Below are positions 1 to 8,358 of a stretch of 64,000 bases of DNA, in pieces. A program made the translations under genes and the position numbers. The notes beneath the pieces are model-generated. The model saw only the letters and a program-made list of their open reading frames with translations, was not told where the DNA came from and did no database searches. Every line of letters starts with the position of its first letter. Position 1 is the stretch's first letter. The stretch is from Gaetbulibacter sp. S0825 (lineage in GTDB: Bacteria; Bacteroidota; Bacteroidia; Flavobacteriales; Flavobacteriaceae). The DNA is taken from NCBI RefSeq assembly GCF_011777505.1, contig NZ_JAATJT010000002.1, positions 708,504 to 772,503 on the forward strand, given 5' to 3'.

Positions 1-783
1 TTATTGGCTAATGAAAAAGAGCATATGATTAATGCCAATATGTTGTTTGATGAGCGCTCCTTAGAACCAAAATATAAACTCGCTTTAGGTCAGGCAGGAA
101 GTTCTTTTACGTTTGAAGTGGCACAAAAAAACGGTATTCCGTATAACTTAATAAACAAAGCAAAAAAGAAAATTGAGCGCTCTAAAGTACGCTTTGATGC
201 AACCATTGCAAAATTACAGAAAGAACGCTCTAAGCTTGAAAAAACAGGTGAATCGTTAAAGCAAAATGAAAAAAAGAAACTCGCTGAGGCAGATAAACTA
301 GAAGCTATTAACGAGAAAATTCAGAAAAAACTGGAAAACTACCAAGAGTTGTATGATAGCAATCAACGATTGATTTATTTAGGACAAAAAGTAAACGACT
401 TATCAGAGAAATACTTTAATAATAAACGCAAGCGTGAATTAATGGCGGAACTTTTTAAGCTTGTTCAAATTGAAAATTCTAAACGTAAAAAAATATCTGT
501 TAAAGAAAGTCGCTCGCAAAAAGCAAAATCAACTCAGATAAAACAAGAGGTTGAAAAGAAAGTAAACATCATTAGAAAGAAAAAGAAAGCCGCCAAGAAA
601 AAAGCCATTGAAACACCTAAACCTAAACCAATTCTTAAAGTTGGTGACAGAGTGAGACTTGAAGATGGACGCGCTGTAGGTAGTATCGATAAAATAGAAA
701 AAAACAAAGCCATAGTGAATTATGGCTTGTTTACGACTAATGTGAGTGTGGAACAGTTGGAATTAGTGGAAACAAAAAAATAA
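1..783 (+). CDS. mutS2: MutS2-family DNA mismatch-repair-like ATPase, 3' part (5' end outside window)
   Basis: The reading frame is open from the first base, so the start lies upstream and about 260 C-terminal residues are visible. The segment begins at the end of the MutS ATPase domain (L.LGQAGSSFTFEVAQKNGIP, typical of the MutS2 ATPase core end). A long charged helix follows (about residues 50-150, coiled coil as in the MutS2 core), then a very Lys-rich linker, and last a KOW-like beta segment (LKVGDRVRLEDGRAVGSI). The protein ends there, with no C-terminal Smr nuclease domain of the kind found in Bacillus MutS2. MutS2 proteins bind branched DNA or, in Bacillus, collided ribosomes. Which role applies here cannot be seen. 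The family call is firm; the exact function is not. Confidence 0.82.
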   Translation, partial: LLANEKEHMINANMLFDERSLEPKYKLALGQAGSSFTFEVAQKNGIPYNLINKAKKKIERSKVRFDATIAKLQKERSKLEKTGESLKQNEKKKLAEADKLEAINEKIQKKLENYQELYDSNQRLIYLGQKVNDLSEKYFNNKRKRELMAELFKLVQIENSKRKKISVKESRSQKAKSTQIKQEVEKKVNIIRKKKKAAKKKAIETPKPKPILKVGDRVRLEDGRAVGSIDKIEKNKAIVNYGLFTTNVSVEQLELVETKK

Positions 784-837
784 CAGCCAACACCAAGTTG
801 TTGAATCTACAACTTTAGGTGCCGACTGTATTTATAA

Positions 838-2466
838 TTATTTTATTCTTGTTACAGCAAAGTATGCTCTTGCTTCGTGGTTTGCTTTCTCATCAAAATC
901 CAACCTAACATTAAACTCCCTATTATCATCAGAAAATATTTTATCGGGATTACCTGGTAGATTGTATGGTATATCCTTTAATTTAAATTTAAATCCCCTG
1001 AAGCCCAAATCATCTACTCCCCAATCTTTATCGTATAAATGGCCAGATAAATAGACATAATCATCATCGTAATTTGGTCTATACACTTCAAATTCAATAG
1101 ATTCATAAATATGATGATGATCTTCAACCTGTAAGTTATTGCTTTCGCTTCTATACCATTCCACTTTTCGTTGGGTGCCATCACTATTTTTTACATAGTC
1201 TTCATCATTTTCTTGCCATAATCTACCTCTCACATTACCAAACAATTCAAGATGGCTCCCTTCAGTTCCTCCTGGAGTTTCTTTTACGCGAATTTTAATA
1301 AGCTCCACTCTAAATTTAGGATATGCCAAATCGCAAGTACGTATTGCATATTCACTCGACAATACAACTTTTGCGATAGGGAAATCATTTTTTATATACC
1401 TTAGGGTATAACCCAAAGGAGCAGCTGGAGAGTCTGCAGAATAATTACCACCATTTGTAATATACTCATGAACACCTGAAGGTCCAGTAATTACCTGTGC
1501 AGCATCTTCACCAGAGCCACCAATAACCAAAGCCTTGACATTGGATGAACTCACAATATTTTGATACCCAACATTACCATTGGCATCAGCCGATTCAAAT
1601 GAAGCACTAAACGCAGCTTGCACATCTGTTTTTTCGTAATCAGATTCAATGGTGTATAACACCATACGACCATACTTAACCGAAGATACCATCACAGGAC
1701 TGGTAGAGTTTAAATTTGGAAGCTCTTTAAACAGTGATCCAGGATTGTTGTTCTCAGGAAGATCCATATCAATGGTATAATACACTTGGAAATATTTTAG
1801 TACGTACTTGTATTTTTTTTGAGAATTAGAAAAATCAAACGATGCCGAAACACTTCTGTTGCCACTTCTGTAATTAGCTCCTAAAGCTAGATTTAAGTGT
1901 TCTTCGGAATAAACTTCAGACAATTCAAAATTGATTTTTGCTGGTGTAGCACCACTAACACCTTGTTGCAAAATACTACTTATACCATTTCTTACCGTTG
2001 ATAAACTAGGATTCTCTACTTCTACCGAGGCAGTACCATTAATGTTTTCCAATGATACCGAAAGTGTGATTGGTGCTCTACCACCATTAATGCCAATATA
2101 TTCTCCTGTTGGTATAGACTCGCCTTTTAGCATCCCTCCGGGGTAAATAACATCGCTAGTTGGGTCCAGCGCAAGTAATTCGCTATAACCAGGTGCTGCT
2201 TTATAATGCTTTACAACACATTCTAGGCTTGTGTCTTCGGTATCTCGCTCTGGAGCTTCTTGGCTTAGTTCAGTTGGACTAGATTCTGCTGGCTGTTCAA
2301 AATTATTTAATGCAGCTAGTGCATTATTAAATTCTTCAATCTTATTTTGCGAAACAGTATCGTCATCGCTTACGCTTTCTTTACTACAAGCAGTAAAAAA
2401 AGAAAAGATAATAACTGTGCATAAAACGTGTATACATTGCTTAATGGTTAATTGCTGTGTTTTCAT
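838..2466 (-). CDS. Cholesterol-dependent-cytolysin-like (thiol-activated cytolysin family) lipoprotein
   Basis: A 542-residue protein starting at the ATG at 2466, which puts a lipobox (FFTA-Cys27) in the right place; a longer frame to 2511 would spoil the signal peptide. A low-complexity linker (residues 28-80) is followed by the pore-forming core of the thiol-activated cytolysin family. Visible signatures are LDPTSDVIYPG at 100-110, the first membrane-hairpin region ending KYFQVYYTIDMD (224-235), VKYGRMVLYTIES (263-275), a second hairpin DVQAAFSASFE (281-291), and VIGGSGEDAAQVITG (314-328) leading into NYSADSPAAPLGYTLRYIK (341-359). After about residue 376 the domain-4 undecapeptide (ECTGLAWEWWR type) is absent. 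Instead there is an unrelated-looking 165-residue acidic beta-rich domain with an HHH triplet (450-452). CDC-like proteins without domain 4 are known from Bacteroidota. The target membrane is unknown. It stands alone and is divergent from the TPR regulator at 2769. Confidence 0.85.
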   Translation of the reverse strand: MKTQQLTIKQCIHVLCTVIIFSFFTACSKESVSDDDTVSQNKIEEFNNALAALNNFEQPAESSPTELSQEAPERDTEDTSLECVVKHYKAAPGYSELLALDPTSDVIYPGGMLKGESIPTGEYIGINGGRAPITLSVSLENINGTASVEVENPSLSTVRNGISSILQQGVSGATPAKINFELSEVYSEEHLNLALGANYRSGNRSVSASFDFSNSQKKYKYVLKYFQVYYTIDMDLPENNNPGSLFKELPNLNSTSPVMVSSVKYGRMVLYTIESDYEKTDVQAAFSASFESADANGNVGYQNIVSSSNVKALVIGGSGEDAAQVITGPSGVHEYITNGGNYSADSPAAPLGYTLRYIKNDFPIAKVVLSSEYAIRTCDLAYPKFRVELIKIRVKETPGGTEGSHLELFGNVRGRLWQENDEDYVKNSDGTQRKVEWYRSESNNLQVEDHHHIYESIEFEVYRPNYDDDYVYLSGHLYDKDWGVDDLGFRGFKFKLKDIPYNLPGNPDKIFSDDNREFNVRLDFDEKANHEARAYFAVTRIK

Positions 2467-2495
2467 AATTTCTAAATTTTTGTGATTCAACAATT

Positions 2496-2544
2496 CAAAA
2501 CTATGGAGCAACCAAGCTAAAATCTAATTTTTGGTATGGACAAA
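2496..2544 (-). promoter_or_regulatory. Candidate promoter(s) of the cytolysin-like gene
   Basis: Read on the minus strand there is an exact TAnnTTTG -7 element (TAGTTTTG, 2496-2503), which would give a leader of about 20 nt before the ATG at 2466. A second possible pair is TTTG (2541-2544) and TAGCTTGG (2512-2519) with 21 nt between. The TTTG of that pair overlaps one of the TGGACA repeats. The Bacteroidota promoter consensus is known; its use here is inference. Confidence 0.35.
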
Positions 2545-2679
2545 GTATGGACAGATTTGAATTTTTTTATAAAAGTGGGAATAGACAACAGAATCAACAA
2601 AATATCATACAACTTTGATTATCATGTGTTTATGAATTATAATCTTAGTGTCATTAATGGACAAAATATAGACTGGACA
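2535..2679. repeat. Four TGGACA direct repeats in the divergent spacer (possible operator)
   Basis: The 302-nt spacer between the cytolysin-like start and the TPR-regulator start holds TATGGACA at 2535-2542 and again at 2546-2553 (11 nt apart, one helical turn), then AATGGACA at 2656-2663 and CTGGACA at 2673-2679. All four point the same way. One pair is close to each divergent gene. Nothing else is recognisable in the spacer apart from the promoter candidate. They could bind the HTH protein encoded next door or another regulator; this is not shown. Confidence 0.45.
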
Positions 2680-2768
2680 AATTCAATATTAGAAAAATCA
2701 AGTATTTAGTAAGGTAATTTTCTATAATTTTACATGGCGATTAAAAAGTTAAACCAACTATTGTTTAT

Positions 2769-4535
2769 ATGAAAACCCTTCTTTCCTTATCCCTAATATT
2801 ATCATCTGCATTTTGTTTTTCACAAGCTATAGATGAGAATACTGCAACTAAAATTGATAGTATTAATGGTATTATAAAAAATCAAAATGGTGCAGTTCAA
2901 TTAAAATCGTATTGGGAACTAGGAAAATTATATATGGGAAACAAACCAGAAGTTGCCATAAAATATATTGATACATTAAAAAATGAATCCTTAGCCCTTA
3001 ATAATATTGAATACAATGTTAAATCTAACATTATGCGCGCTTTTTACCTTATGGAAAAAGCTGAACTTAAAAAGGCAGAAGAACTTTATTTAAAAAACAT
3101 TCCTATGCTTGATAGCCTACAATTGGGACCTGATGTTGCTAGTGCCTATAGTATGTTAGGAGTTACACAAATGCAACTAGGAAATTTTGATGATGCTCTA
3201 GATTCGCAATTAAAGGCACTAAAAAAAGCACAAAGTTTAGAGTATTCAGAAGAAAAATTAGCTGGATTTTATCTTAATATTGCTGGTGTATATATGAATA
3301 CAGGAAAAATAAACAAATCCATTGAGTACCTTGAACAAGCTGAATCAGCCTATATTAAAAGTAATAATCAACCTAGTTTAATGCGAGTGAAAGCAAACAT
3401 AGCTAATATACAATTAAGGAGAAAAAACTACAAAGAAGCCATACAAAAATACCAGGAATCGGCTGCATATTTTAAAAAAGTAAATGACACCTTTGCTTTA
3501 GCAAGAATGTACAATTTTATTGGACAAGCATACAAACGTGCATTGGACTTTAATAATGCCAAGATTTGGTATAATAAGGCTCTAAAAATTTCTGAAGACA
3601 CAAATAAACCAATACTAACTGCAATGATTTATAGAGATTTAGGTAGGGTTGCTGGACTAGAAAAAAATGATGACCAAGCCATTTATTATTATAAAAAGTC
3701 ATTGGATGTTAATTTAAAAGCTAATATAAAACGAGGCATTTTAGATGGTTACAGCTTAATTACCAAATATTATGAAAGAAATAAAGATTACAAAAATGCT
3801 CTTGAATACAAAAAGAAGTTTGGTATAATAAAAGACTCTATTTTTAATAAAGAAAGTAATGACAAGATAAATGAATTGCACTTAAAATTTGAAACCGAAA
3901 AAAAAGAAGCAGCCATTGCTTTACAAGAAGAAGAAATAAAAACTCTTAATGCCCAAGCCGAAAACGACAAACTAACCAAAACTCTCTATGGTATAGGCAT
4001 GTTCTCGTTTATAACCATTGCAGCACTACTCTATTTTGGATTTAAGCAACGTATGAAGAAAAACAAAATCGAGCGTGAAAGGCAAGAAGAAATCCTTAAA
4101 AAGGAAATTGAATTTAAAAAGAAAGAATTAACAAGTCAGACACTACATTTAGTCCAAAAAAACACGTTTATACAAGAATTAAAAGATAATTTAGAAAAGA
4201 TTAAAAAATCACCCGAACTGTTTAAAGTTGAGTTTAGACGTTTGGTCATGTTGCTCAAAAAAGAAAGTGCAGAGGATAAAGATTGGGAAGTTTTTAAGTC
4301 GTACTTCTCTGAAGTGCACAACGATTTTGATAATAAAATAAAGGCCATTGCCGAAGATATATCAGAAAAAGAAATTCGTTTGGCATCATTTCTTCGTATG
4401 AATCTAACTACTAAAGAAATAGCTTCAATGCTAAATGTATTACCAGATAGTGTACTAAAATCCAAATATCGATTAAAGAAAAAACTTAGTTTAAACAAAG
4501 AGCAAGACCTTAACGAATACTTGAATGCTCTTTAA
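2769..4535 (+). CDS. TPR-containing membrane protein with C-terminal LuxR-like HTH
   Basis: 588 residues. A signal peptide (1 to about 20) is followed by roughly seven tetratricopeptide repeats (about 50-360), which would lie in the periplasm. Then come one membrane helix (about 404-425, GMFSFITIAALLYFGF), a charged coiled-coil linker (425-480) and a cytoplasmic C-terminal helix-turn-helix (about 535-580, LTTKEIASMLNVLPDSVLKS). This layout is a common Bacteroidota one-component sensor type: periplasmic TPRs would sense a protein or peptide and the HTH would act on DNA. The ligand and target genes are unknown. Its position opposite the cytolysin-like gene across repeated motifs makes that gene a candidate target, by inference only. 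The DCC oxidoreductase follows 20 nt downstream and may be co-transcribed. Confidence 0.85.
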   Translation: MKTLLSLSLILSSAFCFSQAIDENTATKIDSINGIIKNQNGAVQLKSYWELGKLYMGNKPEVAIKYIDTLKNESLALNNIEYNVKSNIMRAFYLMEKAELKKAEELYLKNIPMLDSLQLGPDVASAYSMLGVTQMQLGNFDDALDSQLKALKKAQSLEYSEEKLAGFYLNIAGVYMNTGKINKSIEYLEQAESAYIKSNNQPSLMRVKANIANIQLRRKNYKEAIQKYQESAAYFKKVNDTFALARMYNFIGQAYKRALDFNNAKIWYNKALKISEDTNKPILTAMIYRDLGRVAGLEKNDDQAIYYYKKSLDVNLKANIKRGILDGYSLITKYYERNKDYKNALEYKKKFGIIKDSIFNKESNDKINELHLKFETEKKEAAIALQEEEIKTLNAQAENDKLTKTLYGIGMFSFITIAALLYFGFKQRMKKNKIERERQEEILKKEIEFKKKELTSQTLHLVQKNTFIQELKDNLEKIKKSPELFKVEFRRLVMLLKKESAEDKDWEVFKSYFSEVHNDFDNKIKAIAEDISEKEIRLASFLRMNLTTKEIASMLNVLPDSVLKSKYRLKKKLSLNKEQDLNEYLNAL

Positions 4536-4555
4536 TTAAGTTGTAATTTTGTTAA

Positions 4556-4975
4556 GTGATAAAAAACTTACCAAAACATAAGCAATTAATTCTTTTTGAT
4601 GGTGTTTGCAACCTTTGCAACTCTAGCATTAATTATGTGATAAAATATGATAAAAATGATGTGTTTATGCTTGCTCCTTTGCAAAGTGAAGTTGGGAAAT
4701 CTATTATAAAAAAATATAATTTAGACACTTCAAAAACCGATTCTATACTGTTATATTCTGAAGAAAAAGGGTTAAAAATTAAATCTTCGGCAGCATTAGC
4801 AATAGCATCAAGACTAGGGTTTCCAAGAAGTTTACTGATTGCGTTTTACATAGTGCCTCCTTTTATTAGAAATTTGGTATATAACTATATCGCAAAGAAT
4901 AGATACAAATGGTATGGTAAAAAAGATGCTTGTATGATACCTACACCAGAATTAAAGGCGAAATTTTTAGAATAA
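4556..4975 (+). CDS. DCC-family thiol-disulfide oxidoreductase (DUF393)
   Basis: 139 residues starting at a GTG. The N-terminal LILFDGVCNLC carries the DxxCxxC signature that names the DCC family, a thioredoxin-fold group predicted to act on thiols and disulfides. The C-terminal half (FYIVPPFIRNLVYNYIAKNR, then YKWYGKKDAC) matches the rest of the family, and the length is normal. No export signal is visible, so it is probably cytoplasmic. The substrate is unknown. It is 20 nt downstream of the TPR regulator and is followed by a terminator, so it is probably the last gene of that transcript. Confidence 0.88.
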   Translation: MIKNLPKHKQLILFDGVCNLCNSSINYVIKYDKNDVFMLAPLQSEVGKSIIKKYNLDTSKTDSILLYSEEKGLKIKSSAALAIASRLGFPRSLLIAFYIVPPFIRNLVYNYIAKNRYKWYGKKDACMIPTPELKAKFLE

Positions 4976-4977
4976 AA

Positions 4978-5003
4978 AAACCCTAAAACGAATTTTAGGG
5001 TTT
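4978..5003 (+). terminator. Rho-independent terminator after the DCC gene
   Basis: AAACCCTAAAA and TTTTAGGGTTT form an 11-bp stem around a 4-nt loop just after the stop codon. The downstream T-tract is short, so termination strength is uncertain. Confidence 0.7.
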
Positions 5004-5141
5004 AAGTACATTTAACAATTAACACAATTAAATGTAAATCTTAGCACACTTATTTTGGTGATTATAAATATAATCAAGCATTTGTCTAAACACACTAAAT
5101 TATCGTTAAAAACCTTTTTTATTTGATAAAAGAATTATCCT

Positions 5142-6299
5142 TTATTTTAAACTGCTTAAAATAAAGTCAATTGTTTTGTTGGTATTATTGTTCTCGGCAA
5201 AAGAATCAGTGATGTATTTTGGTTTCACAGCCAATCCTTTTTCTTGAAGGTATTCGATATCATTTTTATGTTCCAATGATACTTTTCCAGTTAACAACAC
5301 ATCAAGACTGTCTCCTTTTTCATAAATGTCATACACTTTTTTTAAGCCAGTTAGATACAAATAATCTTTCGTAAACCCTCCACCTCTATGTGTTCTTGTT
5401 GTTATATAAAAAGCATCTTCTCTATTTAAATCGTAATTACTATGCAGCATCCTAAAGGTTTTTGAAAAGGAATAGCCTTTTGCTAAACTATCTACTGCCA
5501 ATACTCTATATGCCAATTCTTTTAAACGTTTAATAGTTAAGTTGCCAGACATATATTCACTAAAAACTGATAAGCCTTCTTGGGTTTCGACATTGTTTGG
5601 AAAGCCGTGAGAAAATATTTTTAATGGATGCAATAAAGCATTCATCGTGGTAACCATATGCACTCCAATTTCATGATTTGTGAGTACTCCAATTTCGTTA
5701 TCACTAAACACATGATTGCTGTTTAACACTAAAGTTTGTTGATTGTTAAGCACCATGGCTATAGCTCCCATTCTTTCAGAATGTTTTATGCTATAAGTGA
5801 AATCATATCTTTTAGAATAGTCTTTAAAAAATTGTTCTGTTTCTAATGCTGAATATTTTGGTTGAAAATGTTCTGCGGCTAGATTTTCCTCAAAATGCAA
5901 AATAAACTTGGCATTATCTACATCCATTTCTGTTGGTGTCCCAAAAGAATGCAAACTATTATAGTAAAACTTTTTACCTGTGCCAATAGTTTCAATAGAT
6001 TGAATTAAGCCTGAATAGAAATAGATAATGTCTTCGTACAAGTTTTTAATTCGTTCATCATCAATCTTTTCGATTGGCAAAGAAAATAACTCCTTATGCA
6101 ATTTGAATTTATCGAAATCAATGTTAGGATATATAAAATCTGGTTCAGATAAATACTTTGATGAAAAAAAGCGCTCTTTTTCACTTTCAATATTAATAGG
6201 ATTTACATAGGTTAAAAGTTCAATTTTTTTAACCAGTTTGTCCAAATAGGTGTCTATTTCAAGTAGTGTTTTATTTGCTGTACTTATTCCTTGCTTCAT
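5142..6299 (-). CDS. QEGLA-motif / DUF1704 (MATCAP-like) metallopeptidase-fold protein
   Basis: 385 residues. The protein has NHEIGVHMVTT (208-218), a HExxxH zinc motif (His209, Glu210, His214), the family-defining QEGLS (240-244) and a conserved TRTHRGGGFTKD (301-312). These define the DUF1704 family, annotated in databases as flavohemoglobin expression-modulating QEGLA motif protein. The family includes the eukaryotic MATCAP tubulin carboxypeptidases, so a zinc carboxypeptidase-like activity is the best guess. The bacterial substrate is not known. Its ATG shares one base with the stop of the upstream gene (TAATG), so translation is probably coupled to the N-formylglutamate-amidohydrolase-fold gene. 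It is the last gene of the run beginning near aroC. Confidence 0.88.
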   Translation of the reverse strand: MKQGISTANKTLLEIDTYLDKLVKKIELLTYVNPINIESEKERFFSSKYLSEPDFIYPNIDFDKFKLHKELFSLPIEKIDDERIKNLYEDIIYFYSGLIQSIETIGTGKKFYYNSLHSFGTPTEMDVDNAKFILHFEENLAAEHFQPKYSALETEQFFKDYSKRYDFTYSIKHSERMGAIAMVLNNQQTLVLNSNHVFSDNEIGVLTNHEIGVHMVTTMNALLHPLKIFSHGFPNNVETQEGLSVFSEYMSGNLTIKRLKELAYRVLAVDSLAKGYSFSKTFRMLHSNYDLNREDAFYITTRTHRGGGFTKDYLYLTGLKKVYDIYEKGDSLDVLLTGKVSLEHKNDIEYLQEKGLAVKPKYITDSFAENNNTNKTIDFILSSLK

Positions 6300-7138
6300 T
6301 AAGTAATTTGTTTACTGTGCTTTTCCATAAATGTTTTTGCATGTTTTGGCAATCTTTCTCTAAGCTGTGATTCAACACTACTTACAACTTCTGGGAAATT
6401 AACTTGCTCATATTCATCGCAATACACTTTAGCAATTTCGGTAGCCAAAACTAGTGTATTTTTAAAACTATTGGTAATAAATTTCAGGAAATATCCGTTA
6501 CCAAAAAAAGTGTCATTTATTAATGCTGTAGACTTGATGTTATTTGGCAAATTCAATTCAGATAGGCTTTGTCGCCATGTTTCAATATCATCTCCAAATC
6601 GTTCATTATCAACATTGGTTGTGCCTAAATTCCAAGTTGGCACTTCCCTGTCCCAACGTTTCCAATTATAACTATGCATATCGTAAACGATAGCTACTCC
6701 ATATTTTGACTCAATAGTTTCAATCAAAGCGTGAACCACATCATAAAATGCTTTATGTTTTGCTAATGATGCTTGTTTTTGTGCTTCTGGCAATGGGGTT
6801 TTCCAGAGTTGCTTTCCCCAAGCAGTTTCAAAAACAGCTTCTTCAGGAGGTCTGTTTAAATCGTATTCAAATCGAGAATCACAGCCAGCAATTACTATTG
6901 GATGACTAGAAATCATGTTTTTCGTTTCAGGATCTTCTTCGTACCATCTGTCATATTCGGTATGTAAGCAATTATCCCAAAGTTCTTTTCTAAATTGATG
7001 GCCATCATGTATAGCTGCGCAAACATAAGGTACATAATCTTCAATTTTTATTGTAAAAGAGTAATCTTCAGCTACTGCATGAAACGGCTGTTGTTGTTTT
7101 ATTTTATCTATTATTACCTCAACTGATAATTTCTCCAT
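6299..7138 (-). CDS. N-formylglutamate amidohydrolase family protein
   Basis: 279 residues of the N-formylglutamate amidohydrolase fold, a zinc-dependent amidase family. Visible features are SRFEYDLNRPPEEAVFETAW near residue 90, YDMHSYNWKR in the middle with the likely metal-binding Asp/His, and a C-terminal ATEIAKVYCDEY. The classical enzyme (HutG) ends the histidine degradation pathway, but no hut genes are nearby. The gene sits between a small acidic protein (3 nt upstream) and the QEGLA protein (1-nt overlap), which suggests a different amide substrate made or used by this cluster. The family call is strong; the substrate is open. Confidence 0.88.
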   Translation of the reverse strand: MEKLSVEVIIDKIKQQQPFHAVAEDYSFTIKIEDYVPYVCAAIHDGHQFRKELWDNCLHTEYDRWYEEDPETKNMISSHPIVIAGCDSRFEYDLNRPPEEAVFETAWGKQLWKTPLPEAQKQASLAKHKAFYDVVHALIETIESKYGVAIVYDMHSYNWKRWDREVPTWNLGTTNVDNERFGDDIETWRQSLSELNLPNNIKSTALINDTFFGNGYFLKFITNSFKNTLVLATEIAKVYCDEYEQVNFPEVVSSVESQLRERLPKHAKTFMEKHSKQIT

Positions 7139-7141
7139 AAC

Positions 7142-7471
7142 CTAGCTCAATATTTTTTTTAAGTATAAAAACATATTACGCTCCATAATATCATATTCAC
7201 CATCGCTTAGAAACAATGTTTTAATATCTGTAAATAATGATTGAAGCTCATCTTCATTATAGTTATGGTCTTTTACGCCTTGAATTATTTTTTGAAGGCT
7301 TTGATAATCGTTATCCTCATCAAACTCATCATGAATTTTTTGAAATGTTTGCATATCAACCTTAGAAATAATGACGTTTTTTTCTGTATTAGCTTCGTCA
7401 AAATTTGAATGTGCAGTATATAACAATATATACGCTACTAATTCTTCTTTTGTCCAATGAGGTTGTTTCAT
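7142..7471 (-). CDS. Small acidic conserved protein, possibly TerB-like
   Basis: 109 residues, all-helical by appearance, acidic, with no signal peptide or membrane segment. The C-terminal LFLSDGEYDIMERNMFLYLK recalls the acidic helix pattern of TerB-like domains, but I cannot confirm this by eye. It is packed 2 nt after the rhodanese and 3 nt before the amidohydrolase-fold gene, so it is clearly part of the operon. No function can be assigned. Confidence 0.7.
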   Translation of the reverse strand: MKQPHWTKEELVAYILLYTAHSNFDEANTEKNVIISKVDMQTFQKIHDEFDEDNDYQSLQKIIQGVKDHNYNEDELQSLFTDIKTLFLSDGEYDIMERNMFLYLKKILS

Positions 7472-7473
7472 GA

Positions 7474-8307
7474 TTATTCTGTTGTTAATGTTCCATACTC
7501 AGTCCATGAACCATCATAAACTGAGATATCATGTTTTCCAATTAATTCTGCTCCAAGAGCTAAAATACATGCAGTAATTCCTGAGCCACAAGAAAACACT
7601 AGATGTTGCTCTTTTGCATTAATTGTTTCAAATTCTTTTTTAATAGCTTCTTTTGATTTGAAACAATATCCGTTTTCTAAAAGTTTTGAAAATGGAATAT
7701 TCACAGAGTTAGGTATACTTCCACTTCGTAAGCCTTCTCTTGGCTCTTGAGCTAGACCTTTAAATCGGTTTTCGGAGCGTGCATCAATAATCAAATGATT
7801 TTTATTTTTTGAAGACTCCAGGATATCATCGAAAAATTTAAATTTCTCAGGGCTATATGTTGCAATAAAATTGCCTTTTGGTTTAGCATTGATTTTTTTT
7901 TCTTCAACATCATAACTAGCTGCCTTCCATTCTGGCAATCCTCCATCTAAAACCGCTACATTATCAAAGCCAAAAGCTTTGAATAGATACCGAACTCTAG
8001 CGCTTGAATAAACACCCTTATCATCATAAACTACAATTATACTATCAGTATTCACCCCAAGTTTTTGAGCTTCTCTGGTAAATTGTTGTTCTGAAGGCAC
8101 CGTACTAGGAAAAGGTGCGCTTGTATCACTAAACACATGTTTTATGTCAAAATATTGTGCAGTAGGAATTTGTGAGTTTTCAATTTCATTATCGTTAGAA
8201 GTCACTTTATTCATACTTGCATCAAATATGAGCAAGTTTTTATCGGTTAAATGATTGTTCAACCATTCAACTGATACTAAAGGTTCTAGAGTAGATAAAT
8301 TTGCCAT
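7474..8307 (-). CDS. sseA: Two-domain rhodanese-type sulfurtransferase (3-mercaptopyruvate/thiosulfate type)
   Basis: Two rhodanese domains in tandem. The N-terminal one is the inactive copy (LLIFDASMNK, then VVYDDKGVYSSARVRYLFK). The C-terminal one has the catalytic loop CGSGITA, with the persulfide-forming Cys, and ends ISVYDGSWTEYG. CGSGxTA is the loop of mercaptopyruvate sulfurtransferases, which move sulfur from 3-mercaptopyruvate to a thiol acceptor. The start is taken at the second ATG (8307); an ATG two codons upstream at 8313 is equally in frame. Its place behind the ATP-grasp ligase suggests a role in sulfur or thiol metabolism, although co-transcription could also be incidental. 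Confidence 0.88.
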   Translation of the reverse strand: MANLSTLEPLVSVEWLNNHLTDKNLLIFDASMNKVTSNDNEIENSQIPTAQYFDIKHVFSDTSAPFPSTVPSEQQFTREAQKLGVNTDSIIVVYDDKGVYSSARVRYLFKAFGFDNVAVLDGGLPEWKAASYDVEEKKINAKPKGNFIATYSPEKFKFFDDILESSKNKNHLIIDARSENRFKGLAQEPREGLRSGSIPNSVNIPFSKLLENGYCFKSKEAIKKEFETINAKEQHLVFSCGSGITACILALGAELIGKHDISVYDGSWTEYGTLTTE

Positions 8308-8358
8308 AATCATTTAAATTTCTGGATACTGCTACTGCAACTATAAAACTCATACTAT

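Noticed and set aside
838..2511. Cytolysin-like protein as cholesterol-dependent haemolysin
   Set aside because: Domain 4 and the undecapeptide are missing, so cholesterol binding is not supported.
4136..4498. 120-codon minus-strand frame inside the TPR/HTH gene
   Set aside because: Antisense shadow of a clearly coding frame with no start context or homology sign.
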